From NCBI GenBank assembly GCA_022478985.1, contig JAKSZP010012204.1, forward strand, positions 1-64,000: 64,000 nt of DNA, read 5' to 3'. Source of the stretch: Massospora cicadina. Taxonomy: Eukaryota > Entomophthoromycota > Entomophthoromycetes > Entomophthorales > Entomophthoraceae. How positions within the stretch are numbered: the first letter of the stretch is position 1; each line of letters begins with the position of its first letter. A program made the position numbers and the translations under genes. Below, in pieces: positions 30,401 through 42,560 of this stretch. The notes below the pieces were generated by a model that saw only the letters and a list, made by a program, of their open reading frames with translations, made no database searches and was not told the origin of the DNA.

Positions 30401-31850
30401 AGAGATAAGCAAAAATGGTTTATTTTCCACAGAGCCAAGGGGGACATGATGGTTACAAGCCAACAGGGTGGAGTATAAATGAGATTATCTCCTGAGGAAT
30501 CCACAGTGTATAACTTCACATTGCCAGTGAGTTGCCCACGGGACTTTAGTGGAGTATGGTAGCTTAATGCTCTATGTTCAGTGGGAGGATATACTTATCA
30601 CAAAAAACTACACCAGTCAGGACAGCCAAGCTTTTGGTGGGTTCAACCACAGAGAGCTTCTCTTCAATCATCTTTCATGGATATATATCCATTTCTTGAT
30701 AGGGTCCACCACGTGAGATGACTCTGGAGTGATAGGGAAGAGTTGTTTAACTGGGCCAACTGGGACGAAAGGTTGGACAGGAGGCATAGGTTCTAAAACG
30801 GCAACTGAGGGTCCGTGGCTAGAGTGAAGTGAATTCTCTAAATAAAATGTGTTAGACTTACTAACCTCCTTTATTTTTGAGGACAATAGTGAGGGGTACT
30901 CCGTGGAGTGTGGCGGTGCAGGGCCAGTAGTGAGGAGACCCCTCACCTATGATGTAGGTTTCAGTCTCAACTTCCAGCGAGATCACTGCTGGTTCCAAGA
31001 GTTACTGGGAAAGTACTGAAGGACGTTTCCTATGGTCAGGTTGGAGGTGTTAATAATGGCCAGAGTCTCAGCTGGATATATCATCATGGGATCTGAAACC
31101 TGATGGCGCACCACAGTGATGGAGTTGTCAAGTTCTAAGATCTTGAATTTTGTGGTAAAGTTAGGCTTGGCAGCATATAGGCTGTTGGAAAACAGGGACG
31201 TAATGATGGAGAACGTCCCAGACAAGGAGGGAGGAGGGTTATTCCATATGCCAAGGGCAGCACCAGTATTATCTAGGGACTTGAAGAGGAGGGCTATTTT
31301 TAACTGTTCAAGAGATTTCAACTTTGATGCTCTCTCTTGAAACAGGCGCAAGTACTGAGCCGTTATGAGGTCTCCTTGGGCCAAGTGGGTAAAGGAGTTA
31401 TAGTCCTCAAAGGTGGCAAGGGGAAACTCGCAGGGCTTGAAAAAGGTTTCCAACTCTGGGAGAGATTCCAGGAGTGATCTATTATTCTCACTAGCAAAGA
31501 GTAACCTTTGATGAGCGATCTCTGAAATCTCAAGGAGCAGCAGCTGGAAAAGGAGGACGTCAGCTAAGTCCTTACCTTGAGACATCTGGCTGGTCCTAAG
31601 GCTAGACAACGTGTTGAAGATCTCTTTAAACTTTAAATCACAAGATTAGTGTAGGGTGAGGCTATTAATGGCAGGTACTGAGCACTTATGAGCTTCTTGA
31701 GTGAGAAGAGCCGCGCAACACCCTCAGCACACCCTTTGAAGAAGGTAACAACAAAGGCTTAAGGGATAAAAAAGTACCAACTCAGTGAACCGCTTCAACG
31801 GGTGACAATCTGAGAGGGTTGGGCTAACTCTAGCCATACAACATGAGAAG
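30401..31850 (-). pseudogene. Element C gag and gag-protease linker
   Basis: Gag of a chromovirus, read on the minus strand. Coding looks continuous from about 31840 (HPLKRFTELVLFYPLS) with two stops. It then runs open at 30983-31609 for 208 codons, with blocks such as LADVLLFQLLLLEISEIAHQ and LPELETFFKPCEFP. Further pieces lie at 30668-30946 (Pro-rich, PVQPFVPVGPVKQLFPI) and 30313-30519. No zinc knuckle was seen. I assign it to C by position and strand; the similarity to known gag is general rather than motif-based. Confidence 0.6.
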
Positions 31851-34142
31851 AAACTCACAAAAAATCAAATCTTTTCTCAGATAATGTCAGGGAAACTGGA
31901 GCGCAGGAGGTCTCAGAAGGGAAAGAACATGTCCAAAGGTGTAACAACAAGGCAAAGTGACCCAACAAGAGGAAGCAACATCTCAGGCGATCTTGGTTAT
32001 GTTTCCATATAAATTTTGTGGCCAAAACGCACACCAAACTGGCAACAAACATCAGGGACAAGAGTTCCTGGGAGCTGGGAAAGGGAGATAAGAAATGAGG
32101 CGAAGCGCGGCGAAATAAGGTGCAGCAGAGTCGGTGGAATAGGCCGCAGAGTGGGAGGTGGGTTCACGTCCAACTTGGGAGTTAGACCAGAGCGGGAAAG
32201 GACTCCAGCCATCATGGAAATTCCAACAAAGGTATTATGGTGAAAACTAAACAGAAAAGTATGAAAACTTGCACAAAAATCACCAAACTTTATAAATTTA
32301 ACTGAGTATTTGAAAAAAGCAAAGCTTTCTCAGCTTTGGTCTTAAATTTTTAAGAGAAAGGTTCATGAAGGTTCCAAAATGGTTATTGAAATCTGATTCG
32401 AGCTGTAAAATTTCCGCCATTCATCAAAATCAAAATTTTACAAATTCAGCCAAATTCAGTAAGTTTGTACGCATGATTTTCTGGATTTTTGGTTGAGTTC
32501 TTCCGGATTAGACTTAGATGAGCCATTTTCTTCAGCCCTGTCTGGCAAAGCCAGAGTTAAAAATCCTATCAATGACCTTAAAGAGGTCATCAGTGACTTT
32601 TAAAGGTTGCGGCCTTGGCTCCAAGAGCTTGTTTAAATTTTCTTTGGAGGGGCGTTCAACACCAGGAAATATGTCACTAGCCGTGACAATCAGGATTTAC
32701 TTCAGGGGGCCTATGCATATACCAGCTCTTGAGCTCCTTTCCAATTCTTCCCCTCCCTCTAAAAAGGCAGAAGCCTCTCTCTTAGATGATATTGCCAGTT
32801 TATTCTCTATTCTAATTGCCCTTTTATAAACCTAACTTTCTTTATTTTACTTTCTGTAGAATCCACCCTATACACCATACCTTTAAACTTTTAAATTAAT
32901 CTGGTGATTCCTGTCACCAAGGACTAAATGATTCCAATGTTCATGATGTAGGTGCTCCAATCCACTAATCTAACAACACTCCAAACCATAAATGAAATTG
33001 TGAGAGATTATATTTCTGATCCACCGTGAACACCATGCATGCCTGTAACTGCAATTTGCCCAGCCAATCCATCACTAAATTAGCAGGTGTCCTCCCACTA
33101 TTCTGATTTGACCCACATAAAGCCTAACAACTTTGTAACTTGGAGGAGTCATTATCCCCCTGAATCTCCCACATGGGTGTTGCCACCACAAGACCTGAAG
33201 TCACCCCATTGCAGTCATTTGGCTTATTATAGGACTCTTTGGCAGGCCTTTGGACAATAATAACCCTCAAGTAAAACTATAGAGTCACTCTTCAGAGTCA
33301 CTAAGTCAGAGGTGCCCCTAACATTCTGGACTCGCCAATAGGTGCTGATGCACCCAGATTGGAAGCCCAATCTTCTTTCAATTAACCACAATCATGCCAA
33401 CCTCCATATATAATTTCTATAGGGCAGTAACTTAGTGACCCAGAAGGGTTCTTTGATGTGGTAATAATTTTCTAAATCAATATATCTACTAAATTTAAAA
33501 TAAAAAGACTAGCTCTTTGCCATTAAAAACTTGGAGAATTTAAGAAAGGTACTATATATTGTCTTCAGTATAGTATACTTTTATTAAACATTTTTCTAAA
33601 TTCAATTCTGATTTAAAATTCAATTGTATAATTAAAAAATAATTAGAAGATTAGGTCATTTTTTACATCAACGATATTGCACAAAAATATATGTTTAATA
33701 AGTATCAAAATTCTTGGTTTGATAAGCCTTAAGATGATAAATAGTTAAACATGCCACTTGTCAAGATGTTGTTGATATTTTGATCATGGTTTAAATTATA
33801 CTTTTACAGGTGTAGTTTTAACAGTTGCTTCCATGGTTGTATAGTATAACCAAGCAATGACATATCTAGATTAATTCTTAATTTCCTAAAACATATTTTA
33901 TATATGTCTCTTTAAAAATAATGATGTTAAAAAGGACTCTATATAGTTAAACTGAAAAAATGGGATTTGATGATGTAGGTGCTAACTGAAAGGCTCTCTG
34001 TCTACTAAGCAACTGGTGAAGTATACGGTATCAACAAAAGGTCTACTTTAGTATATCATGTGTAGATTATGTAGCAAAATAATTTTTTTAATCCCATTTC
34101 TATACTAAAATGATAAGTAAAGCCATACTTAATAGCCCTTAC
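31851..34142. other. Unassigned stretch between elements C and G
   Basis: Contains C's 5' leader and probably its 5' LTR, but the borders cannot be set without a partner copy. At 31997-32215 the minus strand has a 72-codon Pro/Leu-rich frame. At 32500-32850 both strands are largely open. The minus-strand reading (EASAFLEGGEELERSS, PRPQPLKVTDDLFKVIDRIF) looks more protein-like and may be a gag remnant. From 32880 to 34142 I see only A/T-rich noncoding sequence. A 14-mer, atgatgtaggtgct, occurs at 32943 and 33970. Confidence 0.5.
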
Positions 34143-35128
34143 TGTAAGTTCTGGAGAGCAACAAATACATTAAAACAGGGAGGAGTTTTTCATAAACTAA
34201 TAAGGGCCCTAAGAGGGAAGTTGTTCCTCTTACTAACAAGGGAGATTTGGCTCATGTAGTAGATGAGAGGTGAATAGCAGCCTATCCTCTGAAAGTTTTT
34301 GCCTCTTCTGGTCCTTCTCATTACTAAAGAGTTGCTGTAAAAAATTGGGGGTGTTCAAAGGGGTGATAGAGGCCAGGAAGCAGTTCTAGGCGCCAAATTG
34401 TCTCCTCCTAAAACGCAGTAAAGGTCAAAAACAAGGTGTGAGTATCCCCAAGAGAATAAAACTGCTCTGGGAGATAAAAAGTCAGGAAAACCTAATTTGG
34501 GTTCAGCATCTCTATCCATCCTCTCCAACTCTCAAGTTAGTGAACAAAGTCATCTCCATCAGGTTTGAGCTTTGTGGACCCATTTGACTTAGTTTGGAAT
34601 TTTGAATCCTATCTCTGCTCTTGGGTGTACCTGCCCACCCACCAAATGTTTCATCTGGCTTCTGAGTAATTATTGAGTCATAAAATCTATAGAAAAACTA
34701 TAGTGAAGAAACAAGGGATAATGTGATCTGAACTCGCATACTCAACCCTCAGCGGTATCATAATGCTAATTAGTTTGCTGATTCTTAGAAGCGTTGTACT
34801 AAGGATGGTTTGATCTTAATACACAACCACTTATTACTGGGCTGTTTATAAGGCAGTAGGCCCCAACAGGTCCTTCTGTCAGCCTCTTTTTTCTATGCGT
34901 TTTTAATTAAAACCTTATGAAACCAATTGTTATTATTTTTAAATCTATTCCCAATAGTTATTTTAAGCCATAATTTACAGTTTCTGGAAGGCGCGGCACA
35001 TAAGGACTTCTTTTTCTCTTAGTTAGGCAGATTATCATGCGTTGTACTTTTAGTATTCTGGGAGTTGTTTTGGGTTACTCACCTGGAATGGCTTATCAGG
35101 CTTATTTCCATCAGCACAACTCATGACA
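34143..35128 (+). repeat. Element G 5' LTR
   Basis: This 986-bp repeat aligns with 61366-62520 from the first TGTAAGT to CATGACA. Clear anchors are ctataaggcagtaggcccc near 34848 and 62075 and a cagtttctggaaggcgcgg-like block. The 3' copy has one extra 150-bp insert. No TGG primer site follows directly. Confidence 0.85.
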
Positions 35129-37736
35129 TAAAAGAATTATCCCTAATCTACGCCTTCTTCAACCTGTTCTACAAATTAGTGAAGCGTTAGTCTGATTTTA
35201 TAATGGCATTTGAAATCCTTAATTTATTTGGTGGGGTATAAGTGGCTGCCGCGTTCATTTTATAAGAGCTCTTATGTAGCTATAGAGGATTGCATTAAAA
35301 CCTTGCCATGATAAAGCATCTCACAAAGCCGAGATTATAGGCGGCTAGCTCAGTTATTTTTGAAGCAAATGTAAATCTTAGAAAGGTCATAATATTTAGC
35401 GTGTAGCCATTTCCTAATCCTATCCTCATCTACCCCGCCTGGCAGTAATGTGCTCAAGTGTTCAATCTCCATTTATTGATGTGAAAGTCAATGTAAAGCA
35501 AATAACTTTAGATCCGTTGGTGTCTATCTTATCTGTGGCACAACAGGAAGAGAGTGAGGCAGCCCCTATGGTGGAGGAGACTGTTCTCCTCCATACCTAG
35601 GGCCCACTGATATTCATTTAATTCCCTCATCCCATTCAGTTATATCCTGTGAACTTTTAAATAAACAGGATCACGGATACATTTTTTCTATTGTAATTCA
35701 ATTATGGTCTTATGTGGTATCCATTGATGCTCTCTTGGATACCGGTGTAGTTGGAAATTTTATAAGTTAAAAAGCAGCGAAAGATTTAGAGCTAGATCTT
35801 ATAATAGTGTTGTCAGTTTTGGGGGCTTATTCTTCTCCAGCGTCTTGCTATTAGGTGAGACGTCCCATTCTATATACTGTGCACAAGTTCTGTTTCTGTG
35901 ATCGTTTCACCACAGTACCATTGCTATTATTCCTTATGACCTTGGGGTAAGTTGGTGGCCTTGCCAACAGAATAATATCAACCTTAAGTCTAACATTTTT
36001 TCTTTTGGGGTACCCGCCTATGTGGTGAGTTTCCCATTATACCTTCTCTCCATCAAGAGTGTTGGGCTCCATCTTTGAAACGCCTTCTTTAACTGATTAC
36101 CACCTGGCTTCCCTTCTGAGTTGTTGTCTTACAAGGATATCTTTAATAAAGAGGATGCCAATTTTCTCCCACATCACTCTGAGTATCATCTGGCTTTTTA
36201 TTTAATGGTGGACTTAATTAACATAAAACTGCCCATTGTATCCATATACTAAACAAGAGAATAAAGCCTTAAAGGATTGGTTAGAAAATATGATCCAAAA
36301 GGTATTTTTTCTGGAAGTCTTCCCCAATTGCTTCCTCCATACTTTTTGCACATAAGGCTGATGGAACATTATGGCTGTGTGTGGATGAAGGCATCTAAAT
36401 ATAATACTGTTCATGAACCCTATCCACAACCTTTAGATTATATTATCATTCAAGCGATTGCCAAGCCCCAAGTATTTTTCTTAATTGACGTGGTAAAAGC
36501 GTTCAACCAAATTATGGTGGTAGAGGGCCAGGAGTGGCTCACAATTTTTCACACAAAGAGGGGTATATTCCAGTTCAAGGTAATGCCTTCTGGGCTCAAA
36601 AATGAACCTGCGACATTTTGATATAAAACTGATGACATCATGGGAGACCTGCGATTCACCTGTGTGTTAACATATATTGACAGCATCTTGGTGCATTCAC
36701 CCAATCATGATCAGCATGCAGATGATCTTAGAGCGATGTTTCTGATCTTCAAAAGGAGGATTTAAAATGTAAACCCTTTAAGTGTGAATCTTTAAAGATG
36801 AAGTCACTTACCTGGGGATCTAGCTTTATGAAAAGATTATTCAATCCCTTTATGCAAACGTTGAGCTATTCTTTCTTAGCCCAACCATCTATACCCAGAA
36901 AAAACCTCTCAGTTTTTAGTACCATTGTCTTCTCTTAGTAGTTTTTACCCATAATTATTTCAGTTAACGGCCAACCTCCATTCCCTGATGAGGAAATACA
37001 TTCCACTAAAGTGGACATATCTTGTCAGCAAGCGTTTGATACCATCAAGGGGGTAATTGTCTCCGCGGCCATTTTCAAGCATGCTGACACATCCAATCCC
37101 TTTATTGGGACATGTAATTCCTCCGCAGCAGCAGTGGGAGAAGTGTTTCTCCAGGATCACGAAGGAGTAGAGCACCACGTTGCTTATTTTCCTTGAAAGT
37201 TCTCTTTTTAGCAATCATGGGCAATCTATGATAAGGAGATTGCTGCAGTAGCATGGTTGCTCACCCATTGGCGGTTTCTTCTTCAGAGCCATGATATGAG
37301 GTTGTTGTGAGGATGGATCATCAATCACTAATGTACTTCCAGAAGCCATAAATTGACCCATTACCAGGCACAGACCTAATAAAATTCTCTTTTGCTTTAG
37401 TTCTAAGTATGAGCTTGTTAAATGAGCTTTGAACGTCCTCGCTGATATGTTGAGTTGCAACCCCTCCCTAAGTCCCACCAATGAAGAGTCTTGGGAGTTG
37501 ACCACTGTTATATCCCCTTCTCAAATTATGACTATTAACCCCTGATGGTATCTGGTGTAGAGTGAGCTCCTGATGTACCTTTGTTTCCTGGGTGTTGTCC
37601 AGATAAACAGCCTTGGTAAGAGGGATAGAATTATTTGAGCAACTGGCAAACTTGTATCACAAATGCACCCATTATACTCTGAATAATGGATTATTTTTGC
37701 TTCATAATAGAGTTTGTATGCTATTAATCTTCATGA
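35129..37736 (+). pseudogene. Element G protease, reverse transcriptase and RNase H
   Basis: 35129-35600 has no clear gag. The protease has an intact LLDTGVVGNFIS at about 35732-35767. RT blocks lie at 36277-36621: VFFLIDVVKAFNQIMV with a first Asp, GIFQFKVMPSG, and then YIDS at about 36672-36683 where YVDD is expected, so the second catalytic Asp is lost. RNase H follows at 37011-37300 (HVAYFP, DKEIAAVAWLLTHWRFLLQ). The linker to integrase ends at NGLFLLHNRVCM, where H is inserted. There are many stops. Confidence 0.82.
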
Positions 37737-38396
37737 TGTTAGGCTGCCCTAGTTTAGGTGAAGCCTCAACTTTAGGTTCTTGACTTGTTTATTATTTCCA
37801 TAAGTATGACTTATTTTTTAATATAAATACTTATATCACCTAATGCTTTATTGGGACTAAGACTAAATTATTAACATTAGGGTTTGGAGCACCAAGTGCT
37901 TTCCAGTAATAACCTTAGATGTGATTAAATGAACTTGGGATAAATTACCTCAGCGTTCCATCTACAGATCTGATTAGTTTGATAGTTCAATCCAATAAAA
38001 CTATTATAGCAGCATAAAATGGCTAAAACTTGTTCAAGAAATGACTTGCCCCAATTTCTACATAGCTTATTCATTATATTCTATTGACTACTGGTTTCTC
38101 AATATCAAGCTAGGAACCATTATTCTAGTCTACTTCCATCTCTCAACCTAGATTATTCCCCTCATTTATACTTTTTAGTTTCTCTAGTGCTATTCAAAGT
38201 ATCATTTTTTTTTTAGATAAATGTCTTTCACCTTACTTAGATTTAGTTAATTAGGAAGGTTTTTAATACCTTTGAACCTTTAATTACTATGTTAATTCTC
38301 GTTTTATATTAAAATTTATATAACACTCATCTTGATGACATGAGCTTTGAAGGATTGCCTTTAGGTATTCTTGCCACTAATTAAAAAGGCTGGTGA
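37737..38396 (+). repeat. Element H 5' LTR
   Basis: Pairs with 47708-48378, for example acattagRgtttRRagcac and ggattgcctttagRtat blocks. The right end is uncertain by several bases around ggctggtga; TGGTGACCC there could be the primer site. Confidence 0.75.
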
Positions 38397-39002
38397 CCCA
38401 TTAAAACTGGTCCCATTCCAGGTCTTTTCTTAACCACATTAAAAGCCAATAGAACTAAGATTAATAAAGAAATGCTTTAATTACTTTGAGGTCCCTGAAT
38501 TAACAAAAATCAAGCACTGTGATATATTATGAGACCATAGTCCAAGTAATGCATGACTTTACAGAGCTCACTAATGAATTAAAAAACTTGTGACTCTCAA
38601 TATAAGCCCCCTTGGATACATACACTACTACAGGTTCACTGATGAAATAATCAAGGAAATAACTAACGAGGCAGTTACTAAAGCTCTTTAAGTAGGAAAA
38701 ATTAAGAATCTACTAGCATGTTGCTATTAATCTTAAAATTTTGTCTTACATTAATGGCAATCCACATTGCTGCCTACTGCTGCAAGAAGCAACAGGTACA
38801 AATCCAGAACACACAAAATAAGAATTACTCTGCTGAGTCAGATACCTTCACCAAGTCAAGACTAAACTCATCTACCAGCAATGATGGTGCCTTGATTAAT
38901 TAATGAGATGCACTTGTCCCTAATGAGGCCCACTTTTGTTTTAAAGATGGCCTCAGACCTACTGAGGTAAACACTACCACAATTTTTGAGTTTTTTAATG
39001 CT
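38397..39002 (+). other. Element H internal 5' region
   Basis: Leader and start of a possible coding region. A frame at 38718-38903 begins with a hydrophobic stretch (LLLILKFCLTLMAIHIAAYC) that looks like a signal peptide or membrane segment, followed by a polar Asn/Ser/Lys-rich tail. No known family. Confidence 0.4.
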
Positions 39003-39437
39003 GAGGCTCCTTACTGGTCTGATGATCAAATTGTAGAAGCTGAACTAGATGCCTCTGCGCCTCTCTCATTTCCTAACACCAAGGCTTCTCGCTGTTCTGA
39101 CAATGAAATAGACAAACCAGAAACTTCCACACACTTTTAGCTTCCATGTGCTGAGGCTCCATGCTGCTCTGATGGTGGAAGAGAAAAACCTAACCATAAA
39201 TTTTTACACATCTCTTGTTTCTCTGCGCAAAGCTCCTTGATGTTCTGATGATGAAAATGTAACAACAAACCAGAAGCCTCCGCACCCTTCTCATTTCTCT
39301 TTGCCAAAGTTCCCCACTGTTCTGATAATTAAAATGGAACATTAAAAACCAGAACCCTACTTGCCCCACTTGTTTCTCAGCACCAAGTCTTCTTGCTGTT
39401 CTGATTCCAGATTTGGGCCAGCTGAAACAGAATCCTC
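39003..39437 (+). repeat. Tandem 76-bp array in element H
   Basis: Six degenerate units start near 39005, 39083, 39155, 39231, 39308 and 39386. Each has a gctcc..gctgttctgatgatgaaa core, then aaaccagaa-cctcc and a ctcatttct end. In frame they read APxxSDDE...KPE-type acidic motifs. D cuts the sixth unit and the array goes on at 46523-46560. Unit lengths of 72-78 suggest an original multiple of three, so the array probably coded for a repeated acidic peptide. Confidence 0.75.
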
Positions 39438-40248
39438 TGTTGTAATTGGATTGACCAACTATCAGTTATATATTTACATAATTTATAGTTTAGCTAAAGA
39501 TTAGATAGGGTTTGATCAACAGTTTAAATAATCTCACCTTGCGGGCCCTGACTTTAAATGTAGTTGCCAAATATGTACTGAATTATTATTAATATTTAAT
39601 GAGACCATCATTTATTAGATATTATGCTGGCGGATCAAATATTTAATCCCCGCTGGCAAAACTCTCATTACTTAAGTTAATTAATCAAGAAGCCCATGCC
39701 TCAATTGTCATACCCTCCTTTATATTATGTTAGTCTTAATTTTCTGCTTTTCCTTGCGCTGGAATAAGATATTGGTAATTTGATCCCTAATTTTAGTATG
39801 AGGCATCCGCCATAATAAAAATACTTCTGGAATAATATTCTAATTGTGGCTTTGCCTTAACCTATTCACTTACTTTATTGGCCTAATTTGGATATCACGC
39901 CTATATTTTACGCTCTTAAGTGCTGCTTATTAACCATGAACCGCACCAATGAGAAATCTGGTAGAAGAAGCATATCTGAGTAAGATTGCCATCTGTGTAG
40001 GGGTCTTTTTTTCTTAAATAGCTAGTTATAGTCTACTTTTAAGTTGATATAGCGAGCCTCAGAGCCACTGGAAGTATTAGATACTACAGTGTGCTTTCTT
40101 TAATTCTGTTAGTAATCCCTTTTTCCGAAAATAAGGTTTTCTTTGGTTAAGTTTTTATCCAGGTTGTGATCATCAAACAGTATCTGGTTTTGTTGTGTGT
40201 ATTGACCTTTGTATCCCTAGATACAAAGTCCAGGCGCCAGTTGCAACA
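39438..40248 (+). repeat. Element D 5' LTR
   Basis: 811 bp, aligned end to end with 45708-46522. Shared anchors include ccttgcgctggMataagatattggta and cttaagtgctgctta-type blocks. Confidence 0.92.
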
Positions 40249-40249
40249 A

Positions 40250-40268
40250 TGGTGCTCACTACAGGGGG
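40250..40268 (+). promoter_or_regulatory. Element D primer-binding site
   Basis: TGGTGCTCACTACAGGGGG, identical over all 19 bases to element A's site although the bodies of A and D are strongly diverged. Confidence 0.88.
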
Positions 40269-42560
40269 AAAACCTTGGTCTCCTGAGTCTTTTAAGTATA
40301 AATAAAACCACCAAATCAAGGACTACCTACAGGAGGAGGTAGAGCAAACTGCTGATGAAGTAGTGGATGGCCACGAGGTCCCACAATATAATTCTGATAG
40401 AATTAATCAATTATAAGTAGAATTGAAGGCTCAAGTTGGCCTACTATCAGACATCTTGATAGGCCATGAGAATCAAGTAAAAGTTTAGTAAAAGTTACAG
40501 AAGTCCATCAACGCCACCTTGATGGCATAGATGAGATATGACTGGAGCTATTCACCACTGTACTGATTTGTATCAGAAACTTGACTCTTTTGAATGGAAC
40601 TTAATACTCAGGGATAAAAAGTAAGGTCTATAATGAGCGAAAACATGGCCTTGAAAATGGACTTTCTGACCACTAATAAAATGGTTATTAATATGGACAT
40701 CGCACTGCAGGTGGAGTGCTGACATTTTTCTAAGATAATGAAACAATTTAAGTTGAAGATTCATCAGAAATTTTTAAATGCTGACAGGGTCAATCTCATG
40801 GTTGAACCTCTAATATAATTAAGAATGATCAGTAAACTGACACTGGAGCCTAATTGTGAAGGTAAAGAGGCACTGGTTATGCAAAATCTACCTGCTGTCC
40901 TAGCATCTGTTCCTGCCTATGGTGCATCAGTGCAGCCCAACATTGTGGCGTCTGTCTTCTGTGTTACTTACATTCTTCACTTTGGCAACCCAGAAAGTCA
41001 TACAAGGACAACTCAGGACCTTGTCCCTGCAACCATGGACTCAATTTATGGTTAGACCTAATTAAATTAATAAAGGCTAACAAGAAGGCAAATGTGCATA
41101 ATTTTTGGATCTCATCAACACTTTTATGGATATAGCATATGAAACCGCGAAGTAGGCAGCTGATAAAAACTTGCTAAACTCCAAAAGTCAGGAGTTAGTG
41201 ATTACAAAGCTAAAAAAGACTAGCATTTCCAATAGCACCAAAGACCTTCTTTTCAAGGAGTTTGGCGGTGCAGAAAGAATGCTCACTCAAAAATAGAATT
41301 CCTCAATATCTCCTTTAACAGTTATGAACCTATCTAAGTATTTGCAAAATGCTTAATTTGGAGGCGCAGGAGCTATCTGGGGATAACTTAATAAAGATTT
41401 TAACGCCTAAGTTGCTCTTTGCCACGCCTGAGAGCCCTACATGGAATTGTATCAGGTTCTAAAACCTGTCCTGAATGAGGAGATTGATATTATAAATATG
41501 GTAATTTATCTCCATTGTTGCACTCTCACTTTTGCTGCGCCTAAAAAAACTTCGCAGAAGCCATACAACCAACCCAACTGGGGTATCTCCACAACTAGAG
41601 AATTAACTTGGCCATATGGCACTTGCTCTAAGAGGTTTTATTAAGTGGGTCATCTTTTATATTTGCAAAAATTTAAAGCATTATGCCAATCATTTTCCTA
41701 AAATCATGTTCTAAGCCTAAGGTTCATTTAGCAGACCATGTGAAAGAGGTGGACTTGGGAAAAGTTAGTGTGGAGTAGAACTTGGATTTTCTACCTCCAT
41801 CTCCTTCCAAAAACCCCAATTAAGAAACATTATTAGATCCACCTTACATTAAATCAAGGTGCAATGGTGACGCCCCGCCTTCACCAGTTCAACTAGTTAC
41901 TGCGGATGAGATAATAGTAGTTACCAATAGCTCACATAAGGATCATGAGGCTGAGTGGACACAGAAAGTCATACTGAAGCCTTATATTTTACTTAGAACA
42001 AAAAGAGCTTTCAGTTGCTCTGGAAAAATACCCAAGTTGGATGGTGTTCAGTTGGACATATCTGTAGAGAGTTTGGTGGCATCCTGCCTCATCTGGGTAA
42101 ACAGATATGAATTATTCAGGTCAAATAGACACGTTGGATTTCCTGACTATAAACTCTAAGGATAATTTCTTCTCTGAGTGCACATATATGACTATTACAG
42201 TGAATAAGCTCAAAGTTAGAGAAATTGCCAACGATGGGCACCAGTTAACGTTGTGCCCGCTAAGCTTATAAAAAACTGGGCCTTACCCCAGACATAGACC
42301 ATTGGAAAGTCTATGCTACAGAAGGACCATATATTGCCAAATCTGAAGGAGCTTATAGTGCTTTGCCGCTGTGGGTGGACTCCTTGGTAATATCCACTCA
42401 AGCCGTTGTTTTTACAAATCATAAATACAATTTCCTTATTGGAACCTCCTTTATGAGGATGCATGGAGTCAAAGCCAAATTTAAAAGGAAAAGATGTTAG
42501 AAATACTTAGGAAAACCCTTCTGTTATTTTGCAATCAGAAAAATGAGGCCTCAGAGCCAC
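40269..42560 (+). pseudogene. Element D gag and protease
   Basis: Gag is badly broken. The capsid end is visible at 41441-41560 (ELYQVLKPVLNEEIDIINMV), matching F's ELYNVMTPILDEDVPM. No intact knuckle was found; one could have been near 41630-41700. The protease C-terminal block YNFLIGTSFMRMHGVKAKF is at about 42423-42480. The active-site region near 42240 has VVPAKLIK but the DSG cannot be placed. An open 76-codon piece lies at 40825-41055. Confidence 0.7.

Larger units (their letters stand above)
11761..31850 (-). mobile_element. Element C: chromovirus fragments around nested element B
   Basis: Minus-strand gypsy element with gag at 30668-31840, protease, RT and RNase H start at 28141-29662, then after the B insertion RNase H end, integrase and chromodomain down to about 11990. 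Removing B and one CACCC copy joins the RNase H frame exactly. No LTR of C could be found on either side. The 3' one is probably off-window to the left because E is inserted in C. The 5' one would lie beyond 31850 but cannot be recognised without its partner. Confidence 0.85.

Noticed and set aside
32518..32829. A plus-strand gene of 103 codons
   Set aside because: The minus strand of the same segment is also nearly open and looks more protein-like. Neither has a recognised motif, so I list the region as unassigned.
32943..33983. A 1-kb insertion flanked by the 14-mer atgatgtaggtgct as target copy
   Set aside because: The enclosed sequence shows no tail, inverted ends or coding, and one 14-mer match at this distance can occur by chance in a window this size.
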